Shown piece by piece: positions 47,501-58,985 of a stretch of DNA of 64,000 nucleotides. The number at the start of each line of letters is the position of its first letter. Within the stretch, counting starts at the first letter, position 1. Under the pieces are notes generated by a model, which searched no databases, was not told the origin of the DNA, and saw nothing but the letters and a program-made list of their open reading frames with translations. The translations under genes were made by a program, and so were the position numbers. Source of the DNA: Ananas comosus (Eukaryota > Streptophyta > Magnoliopsida > Poales > Bromeliaceae); the NCBI RefSeq assembly GCF_001540865.1, contig NC_033631.1:8861283-8925282 (forward strand). Reading direction: 5' to 3'.

Positions 47501-47793
47501 TTCTCTCTATCCAAATGAGAAGTTTATCTCTCCCCTCCTCCTCCTCTTCTGTTCACTCTCTTACTACGCTCAGTAGTGGAGCAGAGGAGAGAGAGAGAGA
47601 GAGAGAGAGAGCGCGCTTAAACCCTTTTTATCTCCATCTCTTTCTACTCTTCTTCGTTCTTGTTGTTTTCTTTTTTTTGTTTTTTGCTAATTTTGCTTTT
47701 AACTTTTTAATCGGCTGATGACTATTACCCCGACGTGTCATTCCACTATCTCCATGCCCGCCACTAATTAGCTCCACGCCAATCCTATTCCTA

Positions 47794-47823
47794 TCCCTAA
47801 CCCTAACCCTAACCCTAACCCTA
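47794..47823 (+). promoter_or_regulatory. Telomere-like (CCCTAA)n block in the ARF leader
   Basis: Four CCCTAA units and a fifth ending CCCTAG, about 85 bp upstream of the ARF start. Plant promoters and leaders often carry short telo-boxes (AAACCCTAA), but this is the six-base form repeated in tandem. Confidence 0.7.
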
Positions 47824-47906
47824 GCTTCAATCTCTTTTAAAGCTACCATTCAGCTTTCCCCTTCTCCTTCTTCTGCTTCTCCTCGTCGGGGGTTGGAGCG
47901 ACGAGG

Positions 47907-50900
47907 ATGGGGATCGATCTCAACACGGTGGAGGAGGAGGAAGACGACGAGGCCGCGGAGCCGGAGCACGGCGGCGGCGCTCCGATCGCGGCGCCTCAGG
48001 CGGCGGCGGCGGCGGAGGGGGGGTTTCCGGCGGGGTCGGTGTGCCTGGAGCTGTGGCACGCGTGCGCGGGGCGGTCGATCGCGCTGCCGAGGAAGGGGAG
48101 CGTGGTGGTCTACTTGCCGCAGGGGCATCTCGAGCATTTCGGCGGAGGCGGCGGGGGGATCGGGCGCTGCAACGTGCCGCCGCATGTGTTTTGTCGAGTG
48201 ATCGATGTTAAGCTCCATGTTAGTTTTGCGCCCTTTTAGTTTAGTTTCCCCACATTGCGATTATGGTATGGTTTGGGAAGTGAGTAGGAATTGCTTTTGA
48301 TCTCTCGCGCCCTGCTTTGTTTTATCTTAATTTCAGGCTGATCCTGCTACAGATGAGGTTTATGCGCAGCTCTCTCTCGTCGCAGAAAGTGAGGTGAGGT
48401 TTTTGATGCTCTCCATTCTCCTGTATTTGTGATTTCAATTGAGATTATTACCGGAAACATGCATTTAGGTGAAATGTAGCTATTGGGGGGTTTATCTTAA
48501 TCTTTGGAAATCAACGGTAAATCTGTCTTTTATTTGCCATTTTACGAAATTCAGGAAATGAATAAAAAAGACGGCTTCTGAGATGAAATTATTCACCCAC
48601 ATATAGCTGAATCACTTCAATAACCTGGATTTGTTTCTCTTTTCGGGGGAGACGATAAAAAGCACTTTTAAGTGATTAATTTAATCTCCGATTTGGTTTT
48701 CTCAGGAGTTTGGGCAACAGCTTCTTGAAGGTGGGATGATTGATGTGGAATGCGAAAATGATGAAGCCGAGAAAGAACGATGTTCGTCAACGCGTCATAT
48801 GTTTTGCAAGACACTGACGGCTTCGGACACGAGCACCCATGGAGGCTTCTCTGTTCCTCGCCGAGCTGCAGAAGACTGCTTCCCGCAGCTGGTAAAATTT
48901 AGTCTTTGGGGGAGTTACTCCGCTTGGTCTTGACTTATAAAAGTTGCCCTCTTAGTTCTTTTTGTGCTTATTCAGTTTCCTTCTGGGTTAGGATTATAAG
49001 CTGCAGAGGCCTTCTCAAGAACTTATTGCAAAGGATTTGCATGGTGTGGACTGGAGGTTTCGCCATATCTATAGAGGTGCAGTCATTGAAATTAAGCCCT
49101 TAACTCACTTTCCGCTGACTCGGAATAAATTAGAAATGCAATTGCTTACTGTAATGCATTTGCAGTCATATTTTGTTTTCACCTGCTGTTAAAATTTTGA
49201 AGTTATGCATATCACATACTAGATTCTGCATACTCTTTGTTCTTCTTCTTCTTTTTCTTTACGAAGTGGGCTTAATTGCGATATCTTCAATAGTGACATG
49301 TCTAATTTTTGAATGAATGGCTATTTGTTATTTGAAATCCGTCTTGCTTAAATTTCATACTTTTTCTTCTCAGTAATTCCCTTATTTGCATGCCGATCTT
49401 ACATACTGATATTCAGTCTCCTGATTTATGTTGAATAGCAATCACTTCTTCCGATTCCTGCTTTTGAGAAATTTCCAAGTGGAATATTGAGCTGTATTCA
49501 CTTTAATCTTTACATTACCTGATTTAAGATCGTCAGGATATTGCTTGGCAGAAGATGATTCAACCAGAAATTTGTTTTAAACATCTAGATTAGATCCAAT
49601 ATTCGATTTTCAATATGGTTAATATTTGCTTGAATTCCTATAGTAGAATATGAAGTTAAAATTTAAATGCCTCTCAATCTGAGTCCAATAATGCATGTTA
49701 ATTGTACTGGTATTAAGCTTTGAGAATTCCAGTTTTCCTGAACAATCTTAGCTTCATGAATTTTACAGGTCAACCACGGAGGCATCTTTTAACTACAGGG
49801 TGGAGTTCCTTTGTTAACAGAAAGAAGCTTGTCTCAGGGGATGCAGTGCTCTTTATTCGGTAGCATGTGAAGCATTTGGTTATTTAACAATCAGTTTTCA
49901 AAAAAAAAAAAGAAACAAACTATTTCATTAAATGACCTTTGCTAATTTCTCAGAGGTGAAGATGGCGTGTTGAGATTGGGAATAAGGAGAGCTGCTCAGC
50001 TAAGAAATGGAAGTCCGTTTGTAGCTCTTTATAGCCAAAATTCAGTTCTTAGCACACTGACTACTGTGGCCAATGCGGTCTCAACAAAGAGTGGCTTCCA
50101 CATTTATTACAATCCGAGGTTTGTTTGTTTGTTTTTTTCCTTTTTCCCTATCTACTCAAGCATGATTTTCATTTTAACTTGATTTGCTATGTGTGTGTTT
50201 GGTGATTACAGCAGAAGGTTCATTCTGATTAATGATTGGACATTGGTGTAAGAAAAATTACTGATTAGGAGTTCCCTTTTGCCACAAGCTAGGGAAAATC
50301 ACATTTAGTTTTATGGTAGCTGTAGGAGAGGTGCTATTCAATCTTTCAGTCTATAGTTTCATGACTAGATGAAGTCATGAATGGAATAAGCTGTTTGCTG
50401 TAACCTGTTACTCTATTGCCATTTGCATGGCTAGTGGATGACTGAAATAAACAATAAATGATGTCCATTGCAAAATCTCTGTCTCTCATCATTGTTGAGT
50501 CATCTACTATCAGTTGAAGTCTTTGGAGGTGCATTATCACTTCATGTGTGCCTTGATTATATTATCTGCTTCCTTGTCCCGATCCTCTTAGAAGTTATTT
50601 TGTGATATCTCTATGTGTTAGGTTCTTTACTTCTCCCTTAAATGAGTCCAAGTAGGTTGTATTAGTTATTGCTTGTCAGTTTATTGTAAGTATTTCAGAT
50701 GTAATTTCAGAAGATTAACTTTTGTCATATATAAAGATCCACCAAGAGTTAGTTTGGTAAGTTGGATTTTATGATTGTAAATCATACTTTTATCTAGTTA
50801 AAAGAGCCACATATAGAAAAAAGTCATTTGTGCTCATCCTAAATTAGACTTCACAATTTAGATTTTGGACCTGCAGGGCAAGCTCGTCAGAATTTATTGT

Positions 50901-53900
50901 GCCATATTGGAAGTTTATGAAGAGCTTTAGTCATGCATTTTCAGTTGGAATGAGGTTCAAGACGCGATATGAAAGTGAAGACTCCGCAGAGAGAAGGTTT
51001 TGAAAATGCATTAATAGTAGTAATTGTCTTTTGCTTTCTATTATGTAGTTGGAGTGTTATATTCTCTGTTCTTCTTGTGCAGGTGTACAGGATTGGTAAC
51101 TGGGATTGGTGACATGGACCCTTTGAGATGGCCAGGTTCAAAATGGAGATGTCTATTGGTATGTTTTAGTTTACTTCCTTGGCATATCAAGTTAGTCAAC
51201 AAGCCTGTGTAAATTATTGAGTCACTTCCACCCTTTAAGCCCATTCTAGTTTCACTTGTTTTCATCTTCACTCAAATGAAGATTTCTGAATTCATTTGCA
51301 TTAGATCTGGTTTATTTAATCTATTTCTACTCCTAGAAAACAAGTTGTGCTTTTGCTCTGCATAACATGATTTACTATATTATGGTGGCTTCATTACTGT
51401 TGAGCTAGAGTTTCCATTCTATATTTGAAATTTGGAATTATTATTATTTTTTGATGTTTGACTTAATTAGTGGTATATATTTGATTCAAAGTATTCTCTC
51501 GTTTGATATACTAAAGATTTGAGTTATCAGAATTCTTGCTTAAAGCTGTTATAGGTGCTGTTGTTAGACATGAACCTCAACTGCCAACTTTGCTGAGTGA
51601 ATGAAATCAAATAGTGTAGCAAAATTAGTTCTCTAATCTTCTGTCTCACCAAATAAAAGTTCTCTGCATGAACTTTATCTCTGAAGTGGAAGGCACTAGT
51701 TAGCTTACAATGGTAATTTGAACTACCATATGTTATTATGCGTCTTCTTTTATATATTTTGTTGCTTCAGTCTGTTCCTTTTGTCGGCACATATTGAATA
51801 TGTATTATGCATTTGATTCCTGGTCTTGAAAAAGAAAAATGCCAGACTTGTTTCTTTTCCTTTCTTTGTAAATTAATGTGTATTGCTCAATCATCTGTTA
51901 ATATATTTAGAATGCAGATAGCATCAGGTTGAAGTAAAAGATAATTCTGCTAGTTCTTTTGTGATATTTGAACCAGAAACATAAATAAGCGAGAAAGTAA
52001 GGAACTCATTCATGAAGTTCTTCCTTGCTATTTATGTTTCCTAATTAAGAGATGACAATCTCAATGTTAATAATGAAATAACCAAACAAAATAAAAGAAA
52101 CATTGCTAGTTTTTCTATCTATCTATTACTTTCCATGTGAGTCTCCCATTTCGAGGACCTCCTTTGTTAAAAGAGTGACATACATATCATGTATATGTAT
52201 GTGCACCTATATAATGCGAAAACATACATGTGACTTACATATAATAGTATGTGCAATGTTGCTTTACGATGTAGCATTGTTCTCTCTCTGTGTAAGACTA
52301 GGCTTCATTAGAGCTGCTTTATTCTTCTTTTTTTCTATGTTTTCTCAACCTTCTTTCAATGCTTGATCTGATATAATCCTTTACATGCTTGTTAAATCCT
52401 TTGCTGCATATTCTGTTGTTAGAGTTTCAGAATGAGAATGCGTCATGCTAGTTGGCTTTTTGAACATATATGCTTTAGTTGCCACTGGAAGTATGGTGTC
52501 TTTCTACTAATCTTGCAGTGCCTTAATACTGAATCAGAATGCGCCTTATCGTACTTTAGTATGTACTTTTATCTATATAACTTAAAAAATGATACTAATT
52601 ACTTGATTTCCAATTCGTTAAAAGGTAAGATGGGACGATAAGGTGGATTGCAGTCGACAAAATAGGGTTTCTCCATGGGAGATTGAGCCAATCGGCTCGG
52701 TTTCTGGCTCTCACAGTCTCTCAGCATCCAGTTCCAAAAGAATCAAAATATGCCTTCCCACAATTAATCCCGATTTCCCTGTTCCAAGTAAAGTTGTAAC
52801 CCCATTATTTGCAAAGCCATTTTCGTATTATATAATCTCTTTCTATTTGAATGTGTTTTACAAAATTTCTTCTCTACAATTTGCAGATGGAGTTGATTCT
52901 ACGGAACCTGGGGAATATGCAAGGTTCCACAAGGTCTTGCAAGGTCAAGAATTTATGGGCTTTAAAGCCCGCAATGCTGTCAGTCTCTCATCTTCTCAGT
53001 TGAACATGGAGAGATGCTCCACTGATAGGAGTGGCTGCTCATTAGCTTCTCTGAGAAGTGCTTTTGGAGTTCCGGTTGCGAACTCTAATTTTACCCGCCA
53101 GTGCGCAGGCTTTGGTGAATCAATTCGATTCGATAAGGTCTTGCAAGGTCAAGAATTTCCGTCTCTTCCTCCTTTCAAAGGAGGTTCAGTTGATGCTTAC
53201 TCAAGAAATGGTGGTTTTGATGCATTCAATGGTGAGTATGCATCTGGAACAAATAGATGGTCTGGGCCAGTTCATGTATATGCCTCTTTTGCTCAACCAT
53301 CTACCCCACCATCTCAAGCATCATCTCCCTCTTCTGTGCTAATGTTTAAACAAGCGAATTATAGAATTCCTCACCATCAAATAGTGCATAGAGGGGCTAA
53401 AGATAAAGATGTTAGCCAACTTGATAGTCTTAATCCTTCGGGAACTTTCAGAGGGCTATCCCTGCTTATTGATGAGCACTTTGAAATGGGAAAAGTCCAA
53501 GATACCGTGAATGTTGCCAGGCCATTGAATAACAAGAAAATTGATACAAACGATTGCAAATTATTCGGTTTTTCCTTAAGCAAGAGGACTCCTGTGACTG
53601 TTGAAACGGAGTTTGCAACTTCGAAGGAACATATGCTGAAATCACCAAGGCGTGGTTTTACTACAGTAAGTTCTCCTTATGCACTATGTGTGGCTACATT
53701 GTAGGAACCTGTCCCTTTTTTCTCTATTATAGAATACATACTGCAGGTTTGCAAGCAAGGGAGTATAGTAGATAGGGTAATCGATCTTTCAAAGTTTGAT
53801 GGGTATGATGATCTGATCTCCGAGCTGGAACGGTTGTTCAATATGGAAGGAATGTTGAGTGATCCGAACAACAAATGGCATGTTGTGTATACTGATGATG

Positions 53901-54165
53901 AAGATGAAATGATGCTGGTAGGGGATGATCCTTGGCAGTTAAGTATATTCACATTCAATCTCCCCTAGTAGAATTTCGGTATTATGATACTGTTGTTTAC
54001 AAGCAATAATTTATCCCCTTTTACTGATGTTTCTGTAGGGAGTTCTGCAGTATTGCTTCTAAACTACTTATTTGCACTGGAGATGAAGGAAATATGGTAG
54101 CATGCCGAGTGAAAGTGCCTGAAATTGGTCAAATGAATTACCTTTTGCCCTCGATGTCTACTTGA
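47907..54165 (+). CDS. ARF4: Auxin response factor of the ARF3/ARF4 clade (ARF4-like)
   Basis: Twelve exons: 47907-48218, 48337-48393, 48706-48891, 48992-49076, 49769-49859, 49954-50118, 50877-50996, 51083-51158, 52625-52787, 52887-53665, 53747-53937, 54039-54165. All borders are GT-AG and in phase; 783 residues. It starts MGIDLN and has LELWHACAG near residue 50. The B3 DNA-binding domain runs about 154-260 ([60 protein letters not shown]), then the ARF domain ending [14 protein letters not shown] and SPWEIEP. The Ser-rich middle region has two KVLQGQE motifs (434-440, 502-508) that encode tasiR-ARF sites. The C-terminal PB1 domain (about 679-750) keeps the basic-face Lys (CKQGS) and the acidic [16 protein letters not shown]. 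Clade members are nuclear repressors controlling leaf polarity. The PB1 domain separates it from ETTIN/ARF3 of Arabidopsis, which lacks one. Confidence 0.93.
52788..52886 (+). other. ARF intron 9: 99 bp, in frame and without stop
   Basis: Donor GTAAAG, acceptor TTGCAG; splicing rebuilds Asn (A|AT). The 33 intron codons contain no stop, so retention would insert 33 mostly hydrophobic residues just before the first KVLQGQE. Its T-rich content and conserved flanks favour removal. Confidence 0.75.
52931..52951 (+). promoter_or_regulatory. tasiR-ARF target site 1
   Basis: The 21 bases from AAGGTCTTGC to AGGTCAAGAA are, from memory of the TAS3 small RNA, fully complementary to tasiR-ARF. They encode KVLQGQE. 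Cleavage by AGO7/miR390-TAS3-derived siRNAs limits ARF3/ARF4 transcripts in land plants. Confidence 0.88.
53135..53155 (+). promoter_or_regulatory. tasiR-ARF target site 2
   Basis: Identical in sequence to site 1 and 204 bp (68 codons) downstream in the same exon, also encoding KVLQGQE. Two sites are the ancestral arrangement for ARF3/ARF4 genes. Confidence 0.88.
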
Positions 54166-55343
54166 ATGTAATCCTTGTTAACCTTCTAGTTTAAACTTCG
54201 ACTTAATATAAACTAGTTTGCTGCTTTATGTTTCTACATATGCATATCTGTATCTCTATCAGTGCTTCCCATATTACCAAACAGCTGGGGTTAAGAACTT
54301 CAAATATGAATTCTTTTCCTGTGGGGAGCTTGCTGATGTACCTTGTACCGATGTTACGAATCACGCTATGGTAGTCGTATTGCAATTCACTGCATTATTT
54401 TGTAGTTGATATGTTTTTCTAATGATGGTTCTCTCTAGATCTAATCAACTTGTAGAAATGTGTGTCGGAAAACCAGTTTATTTATCTTATCTGTAGAATT
54501 CGTTTGTAGTGCGGGGATAATGAAATTTACAAGGCAGTATTATGTCCTTATTTGCGTTGAAACCCCCTTCTGACATTGCTTTGGCATGTGGTCACAGATA
54601 TTACATTATTTAGTAATGGGTAAGCTTCAGTTCACTCCTACGTGATTTAGTGTATTTTCACTTTGCCATTATGTGGTTCAAAAGATTATATCTAATTATC
54701 ATGTGATTTTATTTTTGTTTAACTGAAAATACCAGACGTCAGATTGTGTAGTGAAGTGATTTTTTTGAAAATTTTTAGAGCAGTATCTTGTTTAACGATA
54801 GGTTCTTATACTGAAGTAAAAATAAAACCATAGAGCAGTTAAATCTATTTTTTTTAGGCTTAGTTTGATATTGAGATTTATCTAATGCTATTAGATAAAA
54901 TGGAATTGGGGTAAAAACATATAAGAATATATTTTTGCGTTCTCCGGTGGGACCGCAGAAAACATATCGTTATCGATTCATCGCGATACGTGGAATGCAA
55001 TATCACGTACGAAATAAATACGATATTTTCTCATTGTATTTTTTTCATCGCATGTAATGTAACACTCCGAAGTCTTAATTGTAGGGTGGCAAAGTGCAAA
55101 TGTGTTAAACCACTTATAGTTAAGTATAATTTTTTGAATTATGGGGGTGGCCAAGTTAAAAAAAAAATGCTAAATTACAGTGCGGTTAATTACAGTTTAC
55201 CCTTTTAAGTATCATCTGTGATTCATCGTTGTTTGTTTCTGATCAAACCTAACCTGTTGTTTCCAATTGTATTAAGAATATGAATATTAACAATGTAAAA
55301 GTGGTTGTACCTGTTGTTGACACATGGTCATTTGTTCACTTAA
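54166..55343. other. ARF 3' region and intergenic spacer
   Basis: Likely 3' UTR up to about 54560, then AT-rich spacer. No further gene recognised. Confidence 0.5.
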
Positions 55344-55352
55344 ATAACCTCA

Positions 55353-55938
55353 GGGCTTTTTTTACAAATAGCCCCCTGATAAATTTTATTTGCAAAAATA
55401 GTCCCGTCCAAAAATTATTTGCAAAAATGGCCATATCCTTGCCACGCCAGCGCCACGTCAGCGCCATGCGGGCAGGGCGGGCCCAGATGTTTAAGTTGAA
55501 CACGGTGAACTATTCACCGTGTTCAATACAAGATTTTTGTATTGGACACGGTGAATGGTTCACCGTGTTCAATACAAATACCCCAACAATGGCTAAGTTC
55601 GAGATATTTGTATTAGACACGGTGAACCATTCACCGTGTCCAATAATTTTTATTGGACACGGTGAATGGTTCACCGTGTCCAATACAAATATTTCGATCT
55701 TAGCTATTTTGTATTGGACACAGTGAATCATTCACCGTGTCCAATACAAAAACTTTGTATTGAACACGGTAAATGGTTCACCGTGTTCAACTTAACCATC
55801 TGGCCCAGCCCCGCCCGCGTGGCGCTGACGTGGCGCTTGCGTTGCGGGTCTAGGGCCATTTTTGTAAATAAATTTTTGACGGGGCCAATTTTAAAAAAAA
55901 AATTTGTAAGGGGACTATTTACAAAAAAAAAAAAGCCC
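55353..55938. mobile_element. Mutator-type non-autonomous element containing six short palindromes
   Basis: Flanked by the 9-bp duplication ATAACCTCA (55344-55352, 55939-55947). Ends GGGCTTTTTTTACAAATAG and AAAAAAAAAAAGCCC, with long inverted arms that include CAAAAATGGCC/GGCCATTTTTG and TGGCGCTGACGTGG-type sequence. The centre (about 55498-55788) has six 23-bp dyads of the form ACACGGTGAA-NNN-TTCACCGTGT, separated by ATACAAA-type spacers. The open frames on both strands come from these repeats and are not genes. Confidence 0.83.
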
Positions 55939-56092
55939 ATAACCTCATTTTTGATAAAAGGTTATTGGGCAGCCTCCTTTTGCTGTTCCTTGGCGTATAC
56001 TGTTTTTCTGTTTTTTAATATGGAGTTGTCATTTGTACTAAATTCATATTTAGTTGCTAACTGTTTGTCTTCTTTGTGCTAAATCTCAGAAC

Positions 56093-56482
56093 CATACTTC
56101 ATGTTTCTACTATTCAAATATATACTAGATCGAAATTATCCAATATGCGTTTAGAGAAATGTTAATTAGCATGTTACGTNATTCTAACCGCACATTCCTT
56201 CATTCAACAGTTGAAAACTTATGAGCATAAAGAAACTTATACTTATAAAAGTATACTAACCCTAGCCTCTCATACTTCATGTTTCTACTATTCAAATATA
56301 TACTAGATCGAAATTATCCAATATGCGTTTAGAGAAATGTTAATTAGCATGTTACGTTGACTAGAGTGATCCTTAAAAATTCATTTGTATGAGAGGCTAG
56401 GGTTAGTATACTTTTATAAGTATAAGTTTCTTTATGCTCATAAGTTTTCAACTGTTGAATGAAGGAATGTGCGGTTAGAATG
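56093..56482. repeat. Direct and inverted duplication around a single N
   Basis: 56093-56179 recurs at 56271-56357. 56181-56270, right after the N at 56180, is the reverse complement of about 56390-56482. This pattern suggests an assembly join rather than a natural structure. Confidence 0.75.
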
Positions 56483-56635
56483 ATAGTGATTCTCGATTAG
56501 AATAATAGAAGTTTCTTAGTGCTGAGTGGATGGCTGGTTGAATAATATAATCTAACGGATAAAAAGGATAGATTTAACTGTCAAAAAGTTATGAGTATAA
56601 AATGGTCTATACCCAGTATAGCAGCAGGACTTTGT
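56385..56635. mobile_element. MITE family B relative
   Basis: AATGTGCGGTTAGAATGATA, GAGTGGATGGCTGGTTGAAT and AATATAATCTAACGGATAAA match the inverse of the family B core. Ends are unclear. Confidence 0.5.
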
Positions 56636-57770
56636 AGGAGAAACTTTTCCTTTTGTTTTTTTAGTTCTTTTTTCTCTTTTGTGGTCAAAACCTACAGGAA
56701 TTTTGTGAAGCTTACTAAATGAGTATATAGCTGTTGCCTAGCACCATATCAAGCTCTCTTTTGAGAATTCGGATCTTGGCCTTTTAAAACCGGATCTGTA
56801 GAACCGTAGTTTGCCGTTCGAATCCATGATCTCTCCTTCGACATCTGATCTTACTCAGATTTCTTATCATTGGAATATCAATGGTTTAGCAAAGCTCCCA
56901 AAATGATCCTTAGGGGCAATCTATTACTTGAAATACTCGAAAAGAAAATCTAAAAATTTCCTACCAACCCAACTCAACTTTGCAAGCCAACACATTTCTG
57001 GGACATGAGTCCAACACCAACACTACTTGGAATTTCCTACCAATCGGATTTGGTCTCCAGAGACGAATGGTCTAGAGAATTTGCCCAGTAGTGTTGCACA
57101 TCACTCCTCTCAAATATTAGACAAAAATAGATATGTTGGCTTAAATAGGCCGGCATCCTGCCCTGTGGCAGGAGGCCGTGTTGGGTCGAGTAATATTTGA
57201 AATGACGTGAGACTGGGTGGACCGAGTTATTTTCGAAGTGGCATGAGGCTGGGTGGGTCAAGTCACAATCGAGACCCGTGGACGCAGTGTCTACACAATT
57301 TAAGTGAATTGATTGCGTATTTCTATCAATTTGAGCTTTTGGGATGAATAGTTAGCGCCAGCGATCCGATAAGATACATGTATTAGAGAAGGTGGGGATG
57401 ATAAAGACCCTACCTCAAGGGTATTCACCATGCCAACCAAGCATTAGCTATGCTGCATCTGTATTCCATGAAGAGTGCTAGGATTACAACACTTTTTTGG
57501 TTGTAATCGGACATCTCTTTCCATCCAACCCTCTTTTTCCCTTCTGTTTGTCTTATTATTATTATTATTAAATTCTACAACCGTTGAATTAAGGAAACTC
57601 CTTTGGGCTGTAGACTTAGTATTCCTCAGTAATTATAGGACAGTTAAAAATATATCATTATAATATTAGAATATTACATTTTTATACATCTAAATTTTAA
57701 TATATCATATGTATATATTCTTGAAAATTTAAGAAATTTACAATTATATTTCTTGGCTAGTCAAAAGACA
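56636..57770. other. Intergenic, nothing recognised
   Basis: 57040-57290 is somewhat GC-richer with short repeats (GGCTGGGTGG, GACTGGGTGG). No gene motif seen. Confidence 0.45.
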
Positions 57771-57780
57771 CTATATATAC

Positions 57781-58320
57781 GAGTGTCTGGTATGCTTCTG
57801 AAAGCACAAAGCACTCCGTGCTTCCAAGTCATTTTCGATATTCGGGCTTTTCAATCGACGATCAGCTCCGTTAGACTTGATCTATAATATTTTAAGTATT
57901 TAGAAAATAAATTTTGCGATTTTTTGATATCATTTGCCTAGTGATCGAAGTGGCTTAAAATCAACGGCTGAAAATAAAAATCTTACAAAATATGATGATA
58001 TGACATTAAAATTTTAAATAAAAAATATTGATTTTGTTTTATATAGTATAAAGAATTTTTTATTAAAATTTCACGTGATTTGAATATTTTTATACCGTTA
58101 AACTTGCAAACAGCTCACCATGGCCATTAAAATTATTGATTTTGAGCCCCTTCGATCACTAATCAAATGATATCGAAAAATCACAAAATTTATTTTCTAA
58201 GTACTTCATATACTCTAGATCAAGTTTAACGGAACCGATCGTCGATTCGAAAGTCCCAATATCGAAAACGACTTGGAACAACGAAAGGCTCCGTGGTTCC
58301 AGAAGCATACCCGCTCACTC
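57781..58320. mobile_element. Foldback MULE-type element (family C), copy 4, with 10-bp target duplication
   Basis: Exactly 540 bp, flanked by CTATATATAC (57771-57780, 58321-58330). Left GAGTGTCTGGTATGCTTCTG, right CAGAAGCATACCCGCTCACTC, arms including CAATCGACGATCAGCTCCGT and its inverse. Same length as the copy at 45389. Confidence 0.82.
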
Positions 58321-58330
58321 CTATATATAC

Positions 58331-58758
58331 TGTACTTGTAATGACTGTTTTGTTCTTATTTACTGTTTTGTTCTTATTTGCTTTATCGCTCTTATAAAAT
58401 TGACAGTTAAGACATTTTACAAGGAGCCGTGAGAAGAAGATCAAACGATGTTAATGAAAAGTGAGAGAGTTTGATCTCGTCGAATTTGTGGCCGTCACTG
58501 ATCACAACAAGTGCAAATACTTGAAATATCACAAGTTTTGAGCGATCCGAGAAATATTTGCACGCTTTTAAAATATGCAAAAATATATTTAAAATTTTAA
58601 AAAATAAAACACATAATAATATCGCTATTTTGCAGGGATATATATGCAAATGATTCCTACAATTATAATCTGACCCCAAGGGGTCACCTGTTTGGTACAT
58701 ATACACCTAACTCAATAATTTTATTATACACTATTCGCAAATAGGAATCTCCCTGACA
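58331..58758. other. Upstream region of the FLA gene
   Basis: Contains two tandem copies of ACTGTTTTGTTCTTATTT (about 58340-58380). No gene recognised. Confidence 0.45.
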
Positions 58759-58759
58759 T

Positions 58760-58768
58760 TATATATAC
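58760..58768 (+). promoter_or_regulatory. Possible TATA box of the FLA gene
   Basis: TATATATAC, about 220 bp upstream of the ATG, followed by a C-rich leader. Motif and position only. Confidence 0.4.
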
Positions 58769-58985
58769 ATATGTGTGTCCAAATTTATAGAACTAGTAAA
58801 ACAGTTGCTCAAAGAGCTTTACCCACTCCCTCAGAGCCAGCTCATTCCAGCATGCATAGCAGATAAATATTCCCAGGACCCCCCTCACACTGCAACAAAA
58901 CCCCACTTCACATACACACACTCTCCTTGCTCTGCCCACTTCTGCTGCTGCTGCTTCTGCCGCTGCCGCCACTATCACTGCCACT

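Noticed and set aside
47257..47514. Divergent 85-codon frame upstream of the ARF
   Set aside because: Low-complexity Phe/Ser run from poly-T and CT tracts; no recognisable domain.
47850..48218. 122-codon minus-strand frame over ARF exon 1
   Set aside because: Shadow frame; the sense exon encodes the conserved ELWHACAG region.
55280..56082. Overlapping frames of 148 and 138 codons
   Set aside because: Both read through the palindrome array of the Mutator-type element and repeat the same peptide.
56760..56870. Possible tRNA (GTTCGAATCC at about 56816)
   Set aside because: Sequences around the T-loop-like motif do not form T or acceptor stems, and no box A is found at the right distance.
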